This document shows positions 34,835-43,485 of a stretch of DNA of 64,000 nucleotides, piece after piece (positions within the stretch are counted from its first letter, which is position 1; each line of letters opens with the position of its first letter). The DNA lies in contig CAWCCQ010000001.1 of NCBI GenBank assembly GCA_963794215.1, positions 1,276,468 to 1,340,467 of the forward strand, read 5' to 3'. Origin of the DNA: DATKRB01 sp963794215 (GTDB lineage: Bacteria; Actinomycetota; Acidimicrobiia; Acidimicrobiales; RAAP-2). The notes under the pieces were generated by a model. That model saw nothing but the letters and a program-made list of their open reading frames with translations. It was not told the DNA's origin and did not search any database. The position numbers and the translations under genes are program-made.

Positions 34835-35488
34835 CTACGCCGCGCCGATCGCTTCGAGCGTCGCCGTCTCTCTGGCGGTGATGACTTCGTCGATCACCCC
34901 GTAGGTAACTGCCTCGGCGGCAGTCATCACGAAGTCCCGTTCGGTGTCCTTGGCGATCTTCTCCACTGTCTGGCCGGTGTCGTCGGCGAGCATGCGGTTG
35001 AGCAGGTCGCGCATCCGCAGGATCTCTCGGGCCTGCAACTCGATGTCGCTGGCCTGCCCCTCGACGCCCCCGAACGGCTGGTGCAGGAGGATGCGTGCAT
35101 GAGGCAGGGCGAAGCGCTTGCCGTGGGCCCCGGCCGCCAGAAGCACCGCGGCCGCCGACGCAGCCTGACCGAAGCAGAACGTCGACACGTCGGGCTTCAG
35201 AAACTTCATGGTGTCGTAGATGGCGAACAGCGCAGTGATGTCGCCCCCGGGTGAGTTGATGTAGAGGTGGATGTCCTTGTCAGGTTCCTCGGACTCCAAG
35301 AAGAGCAGTTGGGCACATACCAGATTGGCCACCGTGTCGTCGATCGGCGTGCCGAGGAAGATGATCCGCTCCTTCAGCAGCCGCGAGTACAAGTCGTAGG
35401 CCCGCTCACCACGGTTCGACGATTCCACCACCGTGGGCACCAAATAGTTCCGTGCACGCATGTCGTGCCCGGCGTGGAGGCTTGTCAT
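34835..35488 (-). CDS. clpP: ATP-dependent Clp protease proteolytic subunit
   Basis: 217 residues from ATG 35488, overlapping the tig stop (ATGA). The catalytic triad is visible: Ser in FCFGQAASAAAVLLAAG, His in ARILLHQPFGG and Asp in AKDTERDFVM. Also present are ERIIFLGTPIDD and YINSPGGDITALFAIYDTM. Actinobacteria usually carry two clpP genes; only one is in this window. Confidence 0.97.
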   Translation of the reverse strand: MTSLHAGHDMRARNYLVPTVVESSNRGERAYDLYSRLLKERIIFLGTPIDDTVANLVCAQLLFLESEEPDKDIHLYINSPGGDITALFAIYDTMKFLKPDVSTFCFGQAASAAAVLLAAGAHGKRFALPHARILLHQPFGGVEGQASDIELQAREILRMRDLLNRMLADDTGQTVEKIAKDTERDFVMTAAEAVTYGVIDEVITARETATLEAIGAA

Positions 35489-36945
35489 CGTTCGGTCGTC
35501 TCCTCGTTCCTTGCCCCAGCTGCCGCGTCGTTCGTCCCACCGACCGCCGCCTCCCCGGGGCTGATTGCCGCCTCGGGGACGCCCTCGTCCTCTTCGCTCG
35601 GTTCGTCGCCGCCGGGCTGGTCAGTGTCGCCCTGGTCGATCGTGAGGTCCTCGCGTGCGACGGTGTTGCCGTCGTCGTCGACGAGCTCCACATGGTCGAG
35701 CAGCCATGCCAGCGCCTTGGCCTTCCTCTGCTCCGAGCGTACCGCGGCGGTCCTGCCGGCGCGGTCGAGCTCGGCGCGCAGCGCCCCGGGGGTCAGGTCC
35801 ATGCGCTCGGCCATCGCCGCCACCTCGTCGTCGAGCTCCCCGTCGCTCACGACGAGCTCTTGGGCCTCGGCGACGGCCCGGAGGGCCAGATCGGCCTTCA
35901 CCGCCCGGTGGGCCTCACCGCGCAACTCGTCGAGCAGTGACTCCTGGGTCCGGCCGGTGGCGGCGAGGAGCTGGGGTAACGAGATCCGCTGCTCATCGAG
36001 CCGGTGCGCGAGATCGTGGACCCGTTGGTTCAGCTCGTCGTCGACCAGCACGCTCGGGATCGCCTCGTCGTCGACCAGGTCCACCAGCGCCTTCAACGCG
36101 TTCTCGCGCAGCGCCAGCTGGGCCTGCACCACCTTCACCTGGGAGATCCGTCGCTCCAGGTCATCGCGAAGTGCCGCCAGGGTGTCGAACTCCGACGCCT
36201 CGGCCGCCCAAGCGTCGGTGGGCACCGGCAGCTTCTTCTGCTTGACCTCCTTGACCAGCACCCGGAAGTCGACGGGCTGGTCCATGCCCTCGGGAGTAGC
36301 CGCGAAGGCCAGGATCCCACCAGCACTGGTCCCCCGCAGCTGCTCGTCCAGCTCGGCTACCAGGGTGCCGCTGCCCACCGCGTAAAGGAAGTCGCTCACC
36401 TTGAGGACCTCTTCTCCGCCGGCGCCGGTTCCCGTGACGTCGATGGTCACCTGGTCCTCGTCGATGGCCGGACGTGAGACCTCGATCAGCTCGCCGTCGT
36501 TCTCGCGCAGGCGGTCCACCTGCGCGTCGACCTCGGCGTCGGTGACCACCAGGCCCGGCACGGTAACCACCAGACCCTCGTAGCCGGGGATGGCGACGAG
36601 TGGCCGAACTTGCACGACGGCGTCGAACGCGACAGCACCGCTCTCTTCGCCAGCCGTGATGTCGATCTCGGGTGGCGCGATCGGATCGACCTCGGCATCG
36701 GCGACGGCCTTGGCGTAGAAGTCGGGCAGCGACTCGCGCAACGCCTCGGCCCGCAGCGCGCTGGCTCCGCCCATTCGGGCCTCGAGTACCCGGCGAGGGA
36801 CCTTGCCAGGGCGAAAGCCGGGCACCCGAACCTGGCGGGACAGGGTCCGCACCACCTCGTTCAGGGCTCGGTCCACCTCGGGCTCGTCCACCTCTACCGA
36901 CAGGCGGACACGGTTTCCTTCGATCGGTTCAGCGGTCGCTCGCAT
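35485..36945 (-). CDS. tig: Trigger factor with long acidic C-terminal tail
   Basis: 486 residues from ATG 36945 (MRATAEPIEGNRVRLSVEVDE); an upstream GTG/ATG adds four residues. Trigger factor is the ribosome-bound chaperone. The N-domain carries VRVPGFRPGKVPRRVLEARMG, where GFRxGKxP contacts L23. The PPIase domain (about 150-235) is present but diverged, as in other actinobacteria. The C-terminal arms follow to about 430. The last 55 residues are Asp/Glu/Gly-rich with no counterpart in E. coli. Head of the tig-clpP-clpX block. Confidence 0.93.
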   Translation of the reverse strand: MRATAEPIEGNRVRLSVEVDEPEVDRALNEVVRTLSRQVRVPGFRPGKVPRRVLEARMGGASALRAEALRESLPDFYAKAVADAEVDPIAPPEIDITAGEESGAVAFDAVVQVRPLVAIPGYEGLVVTVPGLVVTDAEVDAQVDRLRENDGELIEVSRPAIDEDQVTIDVTGTGAGGEEVLKVSDFLYAVGSGTLVAELDEQLRGTSAGGILAFAATPEGMDQPVDFRVLVKEVKQKKLPVPTDAWAAEASEFDTLAALRDDLERRISQVKVVQAQLALRENALKALVDLVDDEAIPSVLVDDELNQRVHDLAHRLDEQRISLPQLLAATGRTQESLLDELRGEAHRAVKADLALRAVAEAQELVVSDGELDDEVAAMAERMDLTPGALRAELDRAGRTAAVRSEQRKAKALAWLLDHVELVDDDGNTVAREDLTIDQGDTDQPGGDEPSEEDEGVPEAAISPGEAAVGGTNDAAAGARNEETTER

Positions 36946-36957
36946 AAGGAAGGGCAC

Positions 36958-37118
36958 ACTCTACCGGGCCGACGTTGACGGGCTTGCCAGCCGGCGTCGG
37001 GCTGGGCTCCGAGCCCGAGGAGCCGAGGTCCAAGGTATATGGGTCACCTCCCAAGTAACATGCCCGCACGCGACATGGCGCCGCGCGGGAGCGGAACGAG
37101 GCGCCAGAAGGGAGCTCC
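36958..37118. promoter_or_regulatory. Divergent promoter region between tig and the EAL-protein gene
   Basis: 161 bp between two divergent starts. AAGGGAG at 37105-37111 is a good ribosome site for the + strand ATG 37119. The only AT-rich stretch is GGTATATGGG (37034-37043), a possible -10 region. No confident promoter pair or tRNA-like fold was found. Confidence 0.35.
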
Positions 37119-40100
37119 ATGGCCATCGGCGGGTCTGGGCATGAGGGCGAGGTGTCCCGGGACGTGTCGGGAGCGGTGACAGGGGTCATCGTCCGCGCGG
37201 TACGTGCCGTAGCCGGCGACCCCGGCGTGGGTCACGTCCTCACCATCGCCGGGGAGCATCGGCGGCCCGACGAGCTCGAGGACCCCGCCACCTGGACCAG
37301 CCACGAGGGCACGATCTCGCTCCTCACGGCGGCCGCCGCGGTCACCGGCGACCCGGAGATCGCCCGCCACGTCGGCCAGAGCATCATCTCCCAGCACCAG
37401 GGTACCGAGGCCGGCGCCCGCCTCCGAGCCTTGGGCTCGCCCGCCGAGCTGGTGCGCAGCCTGGCCGCTGCGTCCGAGTCGTTTACCACCGTGTCCTCGC
37501 TCGAGCCGACCGAGATCGGACCCGACTACGCCATCTTGCGCTCGGCGGCGCCTCCCGGACTGCCCCGACATCCCTACATGTGCGACCTCACCAAGGGCAT
37601 CCTCTCCCAGGTACCGGTCCTCTTCGGACTGGCACCGGCACCGGTCGCCGAAACCGAGTGCCAGGCCCACGGTGGTCGCTACTGCGATTACCACCTCGGA
37701 TGGAGCGACGTACAGGTCGCCCAGCCCACGCCGGCGACACCAACCGCCCCGTTCCCCTCGTTCACCGTGGCCACGTCGCCCCTTGCTCCTCCCGGGCGCT
37801 GGGCGCAGGGACCGGCAGCGGAGGCACCGGCCGTGCCCGCCGCTGATGGGCCCGGCGCGGCTCGAGGCAGCGTCGATCCCCGCCTGCAGGACGCGTACGA
37901 GACGATCGAAGACGTCCTCGGAGAGCTCGATCTGCCCGATGCGTTGCGCCGCATCGCCAAGCGTGCGGCCGCCGCACTCGGGGCCGACAGCGCGCTCTTC
38001 GTCATCCAGATGGCTCTGGGTGAGCCCCTCCAATATCTGCACCACGGACTGGACGAACTCGAGGCGGCGCGGCTCGGCGCCCAGTTGCTCGAGGTCCCCG
38101 ACGTCCCTGAGGGCGAGGTGACGGTGGGCGAGGACCGCCTGGTGATCGACGTGGCCTCCTCGCGCCAGGTCTTCGGACGCCTCGGCGTATTCGTCCCTGA
38201 TGGGGCTGTCATGGGCCCGGCCGAGGCTCGGGCCCTGTCCTTCTACTCGGCTACTGCTGCGGCCACGATGGAGCTGGCCACCGCCCGCGACGAGGCTCGC
38301 CGCCACGAAGCCACCGCGGATGCCGTCCTCGGCTTGGCCCGATCGCTGGCCGACATGGCCACCGCCCGCCAGGTGGCACGCGAGCTCGCGGCCCAGGTAC
38401 TACCCGTCGTGGGGGCCGACGAGGCCACCGTGCTGCTGTGGGACACCTTCGACCAGCGGTTGATCGTCGAGGCTCGGGCCACCGAGCCCGAGCCGGCGGC
38501 GGCCGAGGCCGGCAAGCGACCGCTCGTCGAGGGGAACGGGACCGGCCACATGGTGCTGGCCGTGAGCGAGTCGTCGGGCGGCAAGCCGCCGCCTGAGCCC
38601 GAGATCAGCGCCGACGCACTGGATCGTTCCCCGGTCATCGCGGCGTTAATGGGCTCGAGAGGCCTCGCCGTGGTCGATCGCACTACTCAGGACGCCTTCG
38701 TGGTGGACCTGCTCGCCAGGCACGGCACGTCGGTGGCGCTCCTCCTGCCCCTCTTTTCGGGCGACGAGTTCCTCGGACTGGTCACGGCCGAGTTCGCCGC
38801 CGCCCCGCCGCTCGACCTACGGACCGACGTGCACGTGCGAGGCCGGCTCGTCGGGCTGGCCGACCAGGCGGTCGTGGCCCTGCAGAACGCCTCGCTCCTC
38901 GAGCAGATCGGTGATCAGGCCTGGCACGACTCGCTGACCGGGCTCCCCAACCGGCGTCTGCTCATCGACCGGACCGAGCAGGAGCTGGCCCGCACCACCC
39001 GGGCCGGCGAGGCGTCCAGCCTGCTCTTCGTGGATCTCGATCGCCTCCAGCGAGTCAACGAGACCCTTGGCCACCATGCCGGCGACGAGCTGATTCGCCA
39101 AGTGGCCCAACGACTCCGGACCACCGTGCGCGACCAGGACACGGTGGCCCGCCTCGGCGGCGACAAACTGGCGATACTGCTGGTCGGGCTCTCGGATCGC
39201 ATTGCCGTGCTCGACATGGCCGAGCGCCTGCTCGAAGCCTTGCGCGAACCCTTCCGGCTCGCCGGCGCCGAAATCTTCACTTCGGCGAGCATGGGCATCG
39301 CCATCGCACCCCAGCACGGGACCACCTATCAGGAGCTGTCGGCCAACGCCGCCGAGGCGAGCAAGCGCTCCAAGGAGCTCGGGCGCAACACCTACACCCT
39401 CTTCAGTGATGACGGCTCGGACCTTTCGGCCTACGACTCCCAATTGCGCACCGACCTGCGTCTCGCGCTCGAGCGCGAGGAGCTTTTCGTCCTCTACCAG
39501 CCGTACATCGACCTCCAGACCACCCAGGTGGTCGGCGTGGAAGCCCTCGTGCGCTGGCTGCACCCCACCCGAGGGGTGCTCGAACCGGCGGCGTTCATCC
39601 TCCAGGCCGAGGAAACCGACCTGATCGTGGGCATCGACCTCTTCGTCATGCGTGAGGCCTGCCGCCAGATGCGCCGCTGGGCCGACGAGGGGGTGACCCC
39701 GTTGCGGATGTCGGTCAACATCTCGGCGCGCGACCTGCTTCACCCGGGTTTTGTCAACTCGGTGACCTCGGCGCTGCGCGACCACGGCGTCCCGCCCGAA
39801 TGGCTCGAGCTCGAGATCACCGAGCGGGTGGCGAACGACGAGGATGGCGTCATGCGCCGCACGGCAGAGCAGTTGCGCCAGCTGGGCGTGCGCTTCTCGC
39901 TCGACGACTTCGGGACCGGGTCGTCGTCGCTCCAACAGATGGCCGCGTTTCCGGTGAGCACGCTCAAGATCGACCGGTCCTTCGTACAGCTGCTCGGCCC
40001 ACCCGAGGAGCTGAGCTCCTTGGCCTCGGCCATCATCGGGCTCGCCGAGCGTCTCGGTCTCGACTGCGTCGCCGAGGGTGTCGAAACCTCGCGCCAGAGC

Positions 40101-40244
40101 CGGGTACTGCTCCAGCGGGGCTGCAGCACGGCCCAGGGCTATTTCTTCAGCCCGCCGTTGCTACCCAACGACGTCAAGCGGATGCTCCAGAGCCCGATGC
40201 GACCGAGCTCACGCGCGTCGGTTTCCTTCGGCCCTCCGCATTGA
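37119..40244 (+). CDS. Multidomain signalling protein: V4R-like, GAF, degenerate GGDEF, EAL
   Basis: 1041 residues. Residues 1-195 end in ECQAHGGRYCDYHLGW, like the Cys-containing end of V4R/heme-NO-binding sensor domains. Residues 250-590 hold two GAF-like segments (DALRRIAKRAAAALGADSALF; VARELAAQVLPVVGADEATVLLWD). A GGDEF domain follows (WHDSLTGLPNRRLLIDR, SLLFVDLDRLQRVNETLGHHAGDEL), but the signature reads RLGGDKLAIL, so cyclase activity is doubtful. The EAL domain (about 780-1030) keeps VEALVRW, NISARDL, ELEITERV, DDFGTGSSSL, LKIDRSFV and AEGVET, so it should hydrolyse cyclic di-GMP, perhaps controlled by GTP binding to the dead cyclase domain. No membrane segment is seen, so it is cytosolic. 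Confidence 0.88.
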   Translation: MAIGGSGHEGEVSRDVSGAVTGVIVRAVRAVAGDPGVGHVLTIAGEHRRPDELEDPATWTSHEGTISLLTAAAAVTGDPEIARHVGQSIISQHQGTEAGARLRALGSPAELVRSLAAASESFTTVSSLEPTEIGPDYAILRSAAPPGLPRHPYMCDLTKGILSQVPVLFGLAPAPVAETECQAHGGRYCDYHLGWSDVQVAQPTPATPTAPFPSFTVATSPLAPPGRWAQGPAAEAPAVPAADGPGAARGSVDPRLQDAYETIEDVLGELDLPDALRRIAKRAAAALGADSALFVIQMALGEPLQYLHHGLDELEAARLGAQLLEVPDVPEGEVTVGEDRLVIDVASSRQVFGRLGVFVPDGAVMGPAEARALSFYSATAAATMELATARDEARRHEATADAVLGLARSLADMATARQVARELAAQVLPVVGADEATVLLWDTFDQRLIVEARATEPEPAAAEAGKRPLVEGNGTGHMVLAVSESSGGKPPPEPEISADALDRSPVIAALMGSRGLAVVDRTTQDAFVVDLLARHGTSVALLLPLFSGDEFLGLVTAEFAAAPPLDLRTDVHVRGRLVGLADQAVVALQNASLLEQIGDQAWHDSLTGLPNRRLLIDRTEQELARTTRAGEASSLLFVDLDRLQRVNETLGHHAGDELIRQVAQRLRTTVRDQDTVARLGGDKLAILLVGLSDRIAVLDMAERLLEALREPFRLAGAEIFTSASMGIAIAPQHGTTYQELSANAAEASKRSKELGRNTYTLFSDDGSDLSAYDSQLRTDLRLALEREELFVLYQPYIDLQTTQVVGVEALVRWLHPTRGVLEPAAFILQAEETDLIVGIDLFVMREACRQMRRWADEGVTPLRMSVNISARDLLHPGFVNSVTSALRDHGVPPEWLELEITERVANDEDGVMRRTAEQLRQLGVRFSLDDFGTGSSSLQQMAAFPVSTLKIDRSFVQLLGPPEELSSLASAIIGLAERLGLDCVAEGVETSRQSRVLLQRGCSTAQGYFFSPPLLPNDVKRMLQSPMRPSSRASVSFGPPH

Positions 40245-40541
40245 GGATCACGAGTTGCCGCCAGAAGTTCCCTGTTCGTCCCTATTTAGCGACCGTCTAG
40301 GTCCCCTACTCTCACGCTCTGGTTGAGATACGCGTTGAGGGCCAAGGGATGCCGGTGAGGGCCTCGGCCCGGGGCTGTGCGTTCGGGGTGCAGCCCGGCG
40401 GTCAGCCACGCCATGGCGACCTTTACGCGGTGTCGCGCCCGGGGTATCCGCCCTCGGCCAGCGAGCGGACGATAGCGTCACCCTGCCCTTGGGCCACGGA
40501 TCGTTCCGGCTCGGGTGGGGGGCCAAACCGAGGAGGAGCAC
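40245..40541. other. Non-coding gap upstream of the zinc-ribbon gene
   Basis: 297 bp, GC-rich. I checked for a tRNA or other structured RNA and found none that folds convincingly. CTATTTAGC (40285-40293) is the only AT-rich patch and may mark a promoter. The ribosome site of the next gene is at its end. Confidence 0.3.
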
Positions 40542-40694
40542 ATGGCGCCGTACGATGGCTATTGCGTGAAATGCCGCGAGAAGCGCGAGTTCGACGGCCA
40601 CGAGGTGGAGCTGGCCAACGGACGGCGTGCCGCCCAAGGCAGTTGCCCCACCTGCGGCACGAAGATGAACCGGATCCTCGGCAAGAAGACCTGA
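40542..40694 (+). CDS. DUF5679-type zinc-ribbon protein, 50 residues
   Basis: Starts at ATG 40542 after a perfect AGGAGGAG ribosome site (40531-40538), which strongly supports a real gene. The protein reads MAPYDGYCVKCREKREFDGH and ends in a basic MNRILGKK tail. CVKC (residues 8-11) and CPTC (35-38) form one zinc ribbon. Similar tiny proteins with DUF5679 are common in actinobacteria and archaea; some resemble DNA-topoisomerase or ribosomal zinc ribbons. Function is unknown; a nucleic-acid-binding role is inference from the fold and basic tail. Confidence 0.85.
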   Translation: MAPYDGYCVKCREKREFDGHEVELANGRRAAQGSCPTCGTKMNRILGKKT

Positions 40695-40709
40695 GGTCGC
40701 CCTGCGGGC

Positions 40710-41006
40710 TCAGCCCCGCAGTGGCGCCACCTGGCTGATCTCGTAACGCTGGATGTCGGCGCCGAGCATCGGGACGTCTCCACCCGCCGGGCGACTTGCC
40801 AGGACCCCGAGGTGGCGCTCGAGATCCTCACCGCTCTCCCAGATCTCGAAGAGCCGGACCCGGCCCGGGACCATCAGGTCCGCACTGAAGGCGTACTCCC
40901 GGCATCCGGGCTCCTCGAGGGTCGAGGCGATCGCCTCGCGCCGACTCTCGAGGAAGGACTCTCGCTGGGCAGGTTCGACGTCGATGGTTCCGGCCACGAT
41001 CAGCAT
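40710..41006 (-). CDS. Antibiotic biosynthesis monooxygenase (ABM) domain protein
   Basis: 98 residues, the size of a single ABM dimeric alpha/beta-barrel. MLIVAGTIDVEPAQRESFLE, STLEEPGCREYAFSADLM and VRLFEIWESGEDLERHLG are the characteristic strand-helix elements, with the His near residue 64 typical of YgiN-like proteins. Members act as quinol oxygenases or degrade aromatic and heme compounds without cofactor. The substrate cannot be inferred. It converges on the zinc-ribbon gene with 15 bp between the stops. Confidence 0.82.
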   Translation of the reverse strand: MLIVAGTIDVEPAQRESFLESRREAIASTLEEPGCREYAFSADLMVPGRVRLFEIWESGEDLERHLGVLASRPAGGDVPMLGADIQRYEISQVAPLRG

Positions 41007-41186
41007 CCCAGGCGCCCCTCTCGCTCCGGTCGCTTGCCGACCGGGGTTGCCTGCACCGTACTCGGGAGCATGGGCCCGGCGGAGAACGCGAGAGGTCCGA
41101 GATGACCGCCGTCGTCGACGAGCAATTCGTCACGAGTCATTCGGGCTACGGCCATGCGTTAGGTCCCCCGCTACGCCAATCGGCTG

Positions 41187-41516
41187 ATGGCAGGCAGGCG
41201 TGGGGCAGGCAAGATTCCACTCGTGCGGTGGCTGGGGAGACGCGAACGTTCGGTGCGCCGCGCGACCAATTCCCTCGGCCTCCAGCAGGAACGTCTCGCG
41301 CACCGACCCTCGGGCTATCTCCGATTTCGGCTGGCGATGTTCCCCATCGCTCTCGCCGGGGTCCTCGTGTTCGCCTTCCTCCCGCTCAGCCTGGTGACCG
41401 TACCGGCCATCGGCACGATGCTGCTCGTTCCGACGCTGCTCCTGCGCCGCGACGAGCGATCACAACTAGTCGCCTCCGAGGTGCGGCCGCCTCAGATCCC
41501 TACCACCCTCCCCTGA
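41187..41516 (+). CDS. Small two-helix membrane protein
   Basis: 109 residues. A basic N-terminal third (RWLGRRERSVRR, SGYLRFRL) precedes two close hydrophobic helices (AMFPIALAGVLVFAFLPLSL and VPAIGTMLLVPTLLL) forming a hairpin, then a RRDE turn and a soluble tail. No family is recognised. Support is the hydropathy pattern and position just before the rhomboid gene; no strong ribosome site is visible. Confidence 0.5.
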   Translation: MAGRRGAGKIPLVRWLGRRERSVRRATNSLGLQQERLAHRPSGYLRFRLAMFPIALAGVLVFAFLPLSLVTVPAIGTMLLVPTLLLRRDERSQLVASEVRPPQIPTTLP

Positions 41517-41543
41517 TCCACCCCTTCCCCTGAGCGCCCATCG

Positions 41544-42677
41544 GTGCTCGGAGTCGACTTGAATGACGGTGTGGGATCGGAGAGCTACGAGGTCGGCCTC
41601 GTGGCCCAGGCCCAGGCCCTAGCGCTGCCGTCGCAGGCATCGGACTCGGACATCGCGCAAGCCGATCGTTTGTGGCAACGCGCCTGCACCCACGATGGCA
41701 TCGTGGACCCTGCCACTGGAGCGCTCGTTCGGATCCGCCAGGGCCGTTTCGACGAGGCCGCCGTGTTCGCTCGCCGCCTCGACGCCCAACCTGACGGTGC
41801 CCGGACCGCCGCGCGGCTCGCCACCGCACGCACCCTTCTCGGACTGGCGCTGACCGGCGCCGGCCACCCGAGCGAAGGTCGGCGACTCGCGATCGAGGCT
41901 CGCCAGCTCGACCCGATGAGCGCCCTGCTCCCCGAGCTCGAGGCCCAGCTCGGGACGGGCCCGGTCCCACCAGTTCCCTCACCCGCCCCGGCCACTACCG
42001 GTCCCGCCGACCGGATCCCGCCAGGTACGGTCGGCCAGTTGGGTGCCACCCACCTCACCCCGGTGGTCATTGGGCTGATCGGCCTCAATGTCCTCGTCTT
42101 CGTGCTGAGCGGGTTCGGTAAGACAGCGGTCATCGACCGCTACGCGATGGTCCCCGCGCTCGCCCACCAGGAGCCGTACCGGCTGATCACATCGCCGTTC
42201 TTCCATCTCAACGTGGTCCACATCGCGCTGAACATGTTCACCTTGGCCATCATCGGCTCCCCCGTCGAAGCGTTGCTCGGCCGAGTGCGCTTCGTGGCCC
42301 TCTACCTCCTCAGCGCCATCGGGGGCTCCGTCGGCTTCTACCTGCTGGCCCCACACAACGAAGGTGGGGTCGGCGCTTCGGGGGCAATCTTCGGGCTCAT
42401 GGGCGCGTACGTCGTCCTGGCCCGCCGCAAGGGTTGGTCCACGGTGCCCGTCGTCGTGCTGATCGTGCTCAACTTGGTGTACGGGTTCGTCGTCCCCGGG
42501 GTGGGGTGGCAAGCCCACGTAGGGGGACTGTGCACCGGGGCCGTCGCAGCGGTCGGACTAAGCCTCGGTCGGGGCGTGTCGCGCGTGCGACGCGTGACCT
42601 ATGGGGTCGCGTGGTGTGTCACGGTGCTCGCCATCCTGGCCGTGCTGGTGGAGGTACCCCTGTCCGCGACGGCCTGA
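41544..42677 (+). CDS. Rhomboid-family intramembrane serine protease with N-terminal helical repeat region
   Basis: 377 residues from GTG 41544. Residues 20-140 look like TPR helices (QADRLWQRACTHDGIVDPATGALVRIRQGRFDEAAVFARRL). After a Pro-rich linker, six membrane helices start near residue 172. The rhomboid signatures are present: FFHLNVVHIALNMFTL (His and Asn), GASGAIFGLMGAY with the catalytic Ser, and WQAHVGGL with the catalytic His. It should cleave membrane proteins within the bilayer. The soluble N-domain may recruit substrates or partners, which is inference. Confidence 0.9.
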   Translation: MLGVDLNDGVGSESYEVGLVAQAQALALPSQASDSDIAQADRLWQRACTHDGIVDPATGALVRIRQGRFDEAAVFARRLDAQPDGARTAARLATARTLLGLALTGAGHPSEGRRLAIEARQLDPMSALLPELEAQLGTGPVPPVPSPAPATTGPADRIPPGTVGQLGATHLTPVVIGLIGLNVLVFVLSGFGKTAVIDRYAMVPALAHQEPYRLITSPFFHLNVVHIALNMFTLAIIGSPVEALLGRVRFVALYLLSAIGGSVGFYLLAPHNEGGVGASGAIFGLMGAYVVLARRKGWSTVPVVVLIVLNLVYGFVVPGVGWQAHVGGLCTGAVAAVGLSLGRGVSRVRRVTYGVAWCVTVLAILAVLVEVPLSATA

Positions 42678-42708
42678 CGCCAGACCCGCCGGCACCGCCC
42701 TCGGCTCT

Positions 42709-43485
42709 TCAACGGAGATAACGCGGTGGGCCACTATCCGGCGCGCTGACCAGGGCAGCCGCCATCGCCGCGAGGCACTCTGCGCTCACTCCTGCCGCCA
42801 GCGCCCACTGGCGCGCCCCGCCGTAGCGCTGCTCGAGCCCCGAAAGAAACCCTTCCATCGTCGCTGCTTCGACTGCTAGCGCTGCCGCGGGCAGCTCCTC
42901 GACGCGTCGGGGGTCGCCGTCGCTCCGCAGAAGGCGCGTCAGGATCAGCTCCATGCGGCTGGCGGTCAGCACATAGTCCTCCATGATCACCTCACGCTCT
43001 ACGCCAACGATCTCCAGCACGAGCGCCGCAAGGACCCCGGTGCGGTCCTTTCCCGCCGCGCAGTGGAAAACGAGCGGGTAGCTCGACGCGTCACCAACCA
43101 TCGTGAGCGCCTGGACGAGCGCGTCGCGGCCGATCTCGAGATACCACAGATAGCGATTCGCGAGATCATCGTCAGCGGGGGCGGGGATACCCCGACTCTC
43201 GCCTCCGTCTTCGTCGATCACCGACAGGTGCAGATAGCTGACCGGCTCTGCTCCCAACAGCCCGCGTCCGGTTCGATCCAATTCGGCCGCAGTGCGAAGG
43301 TCGACGATGCTGGCCAATCCGAGGTCACGGAGCACCGTCAGGTCGTCTTGCGTCAATTCATGAAGCGTGTCGCTGCGAAAGAGCCTCCCCCACCGAGTCG
43401 CACCGCCGTGGGTCGTGGGATACCCCCCCAGATCACGAAAGTTGGACGCGCCAGCGAGGGGAACGAGGCGTGGTCTCGTCTGCAT
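42709..43485 (-). CDS. Tyrosine/dual-specificity protein phosphatase family
   Basis: 258 residues from ATG 43485 (MQTRPRLVPLAGASNFRDLGGY); an in-frame start 96 bp upstream adds an Asp/Gly-rich stretch unlike the family. NFRDLGGYPT is the conserved opening of PtpB/LipA-like phosphatases. The general-acid loop is in the DDDLANRYLWYL area. The P-loop VFHCAAGKDRTGVLAALVLE carries the CX5R nucleophile. It removes phosphate from Tyr/Ser or phosphoinositides. Convergent with the rhomboid gene. Confidence 0.88.
   Translation of the reverse strand: MQTRPRLVPLAGASNFRDLGGYPTTHGGATRWGRLFRSDTLHELTQDDLTVLRDLGLASIVDLRTAAELDRTGRGLLGAEPVSYLHLSVIDEDGGESRGIPAPADDDLANRYLWYLEIGRDALVQALTMVGDASSYPLVFHCAAGKDRTGVLAALVLEIVGVEREVIMEDYVLTASRMELILTRLLRSDGDPRRVEELPAAALAVEAATMEGFLSGLEQRYGGARQWALAAGVSAECLAAMAAALVSAPDSGPPRYLR

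Noticed and set aside
40245..40541. Possible tRNA or structured RNA
   Set aside because: No cloverleaf could be drawn and no consensus tRNA box pair (D arm plus T arm) was found.
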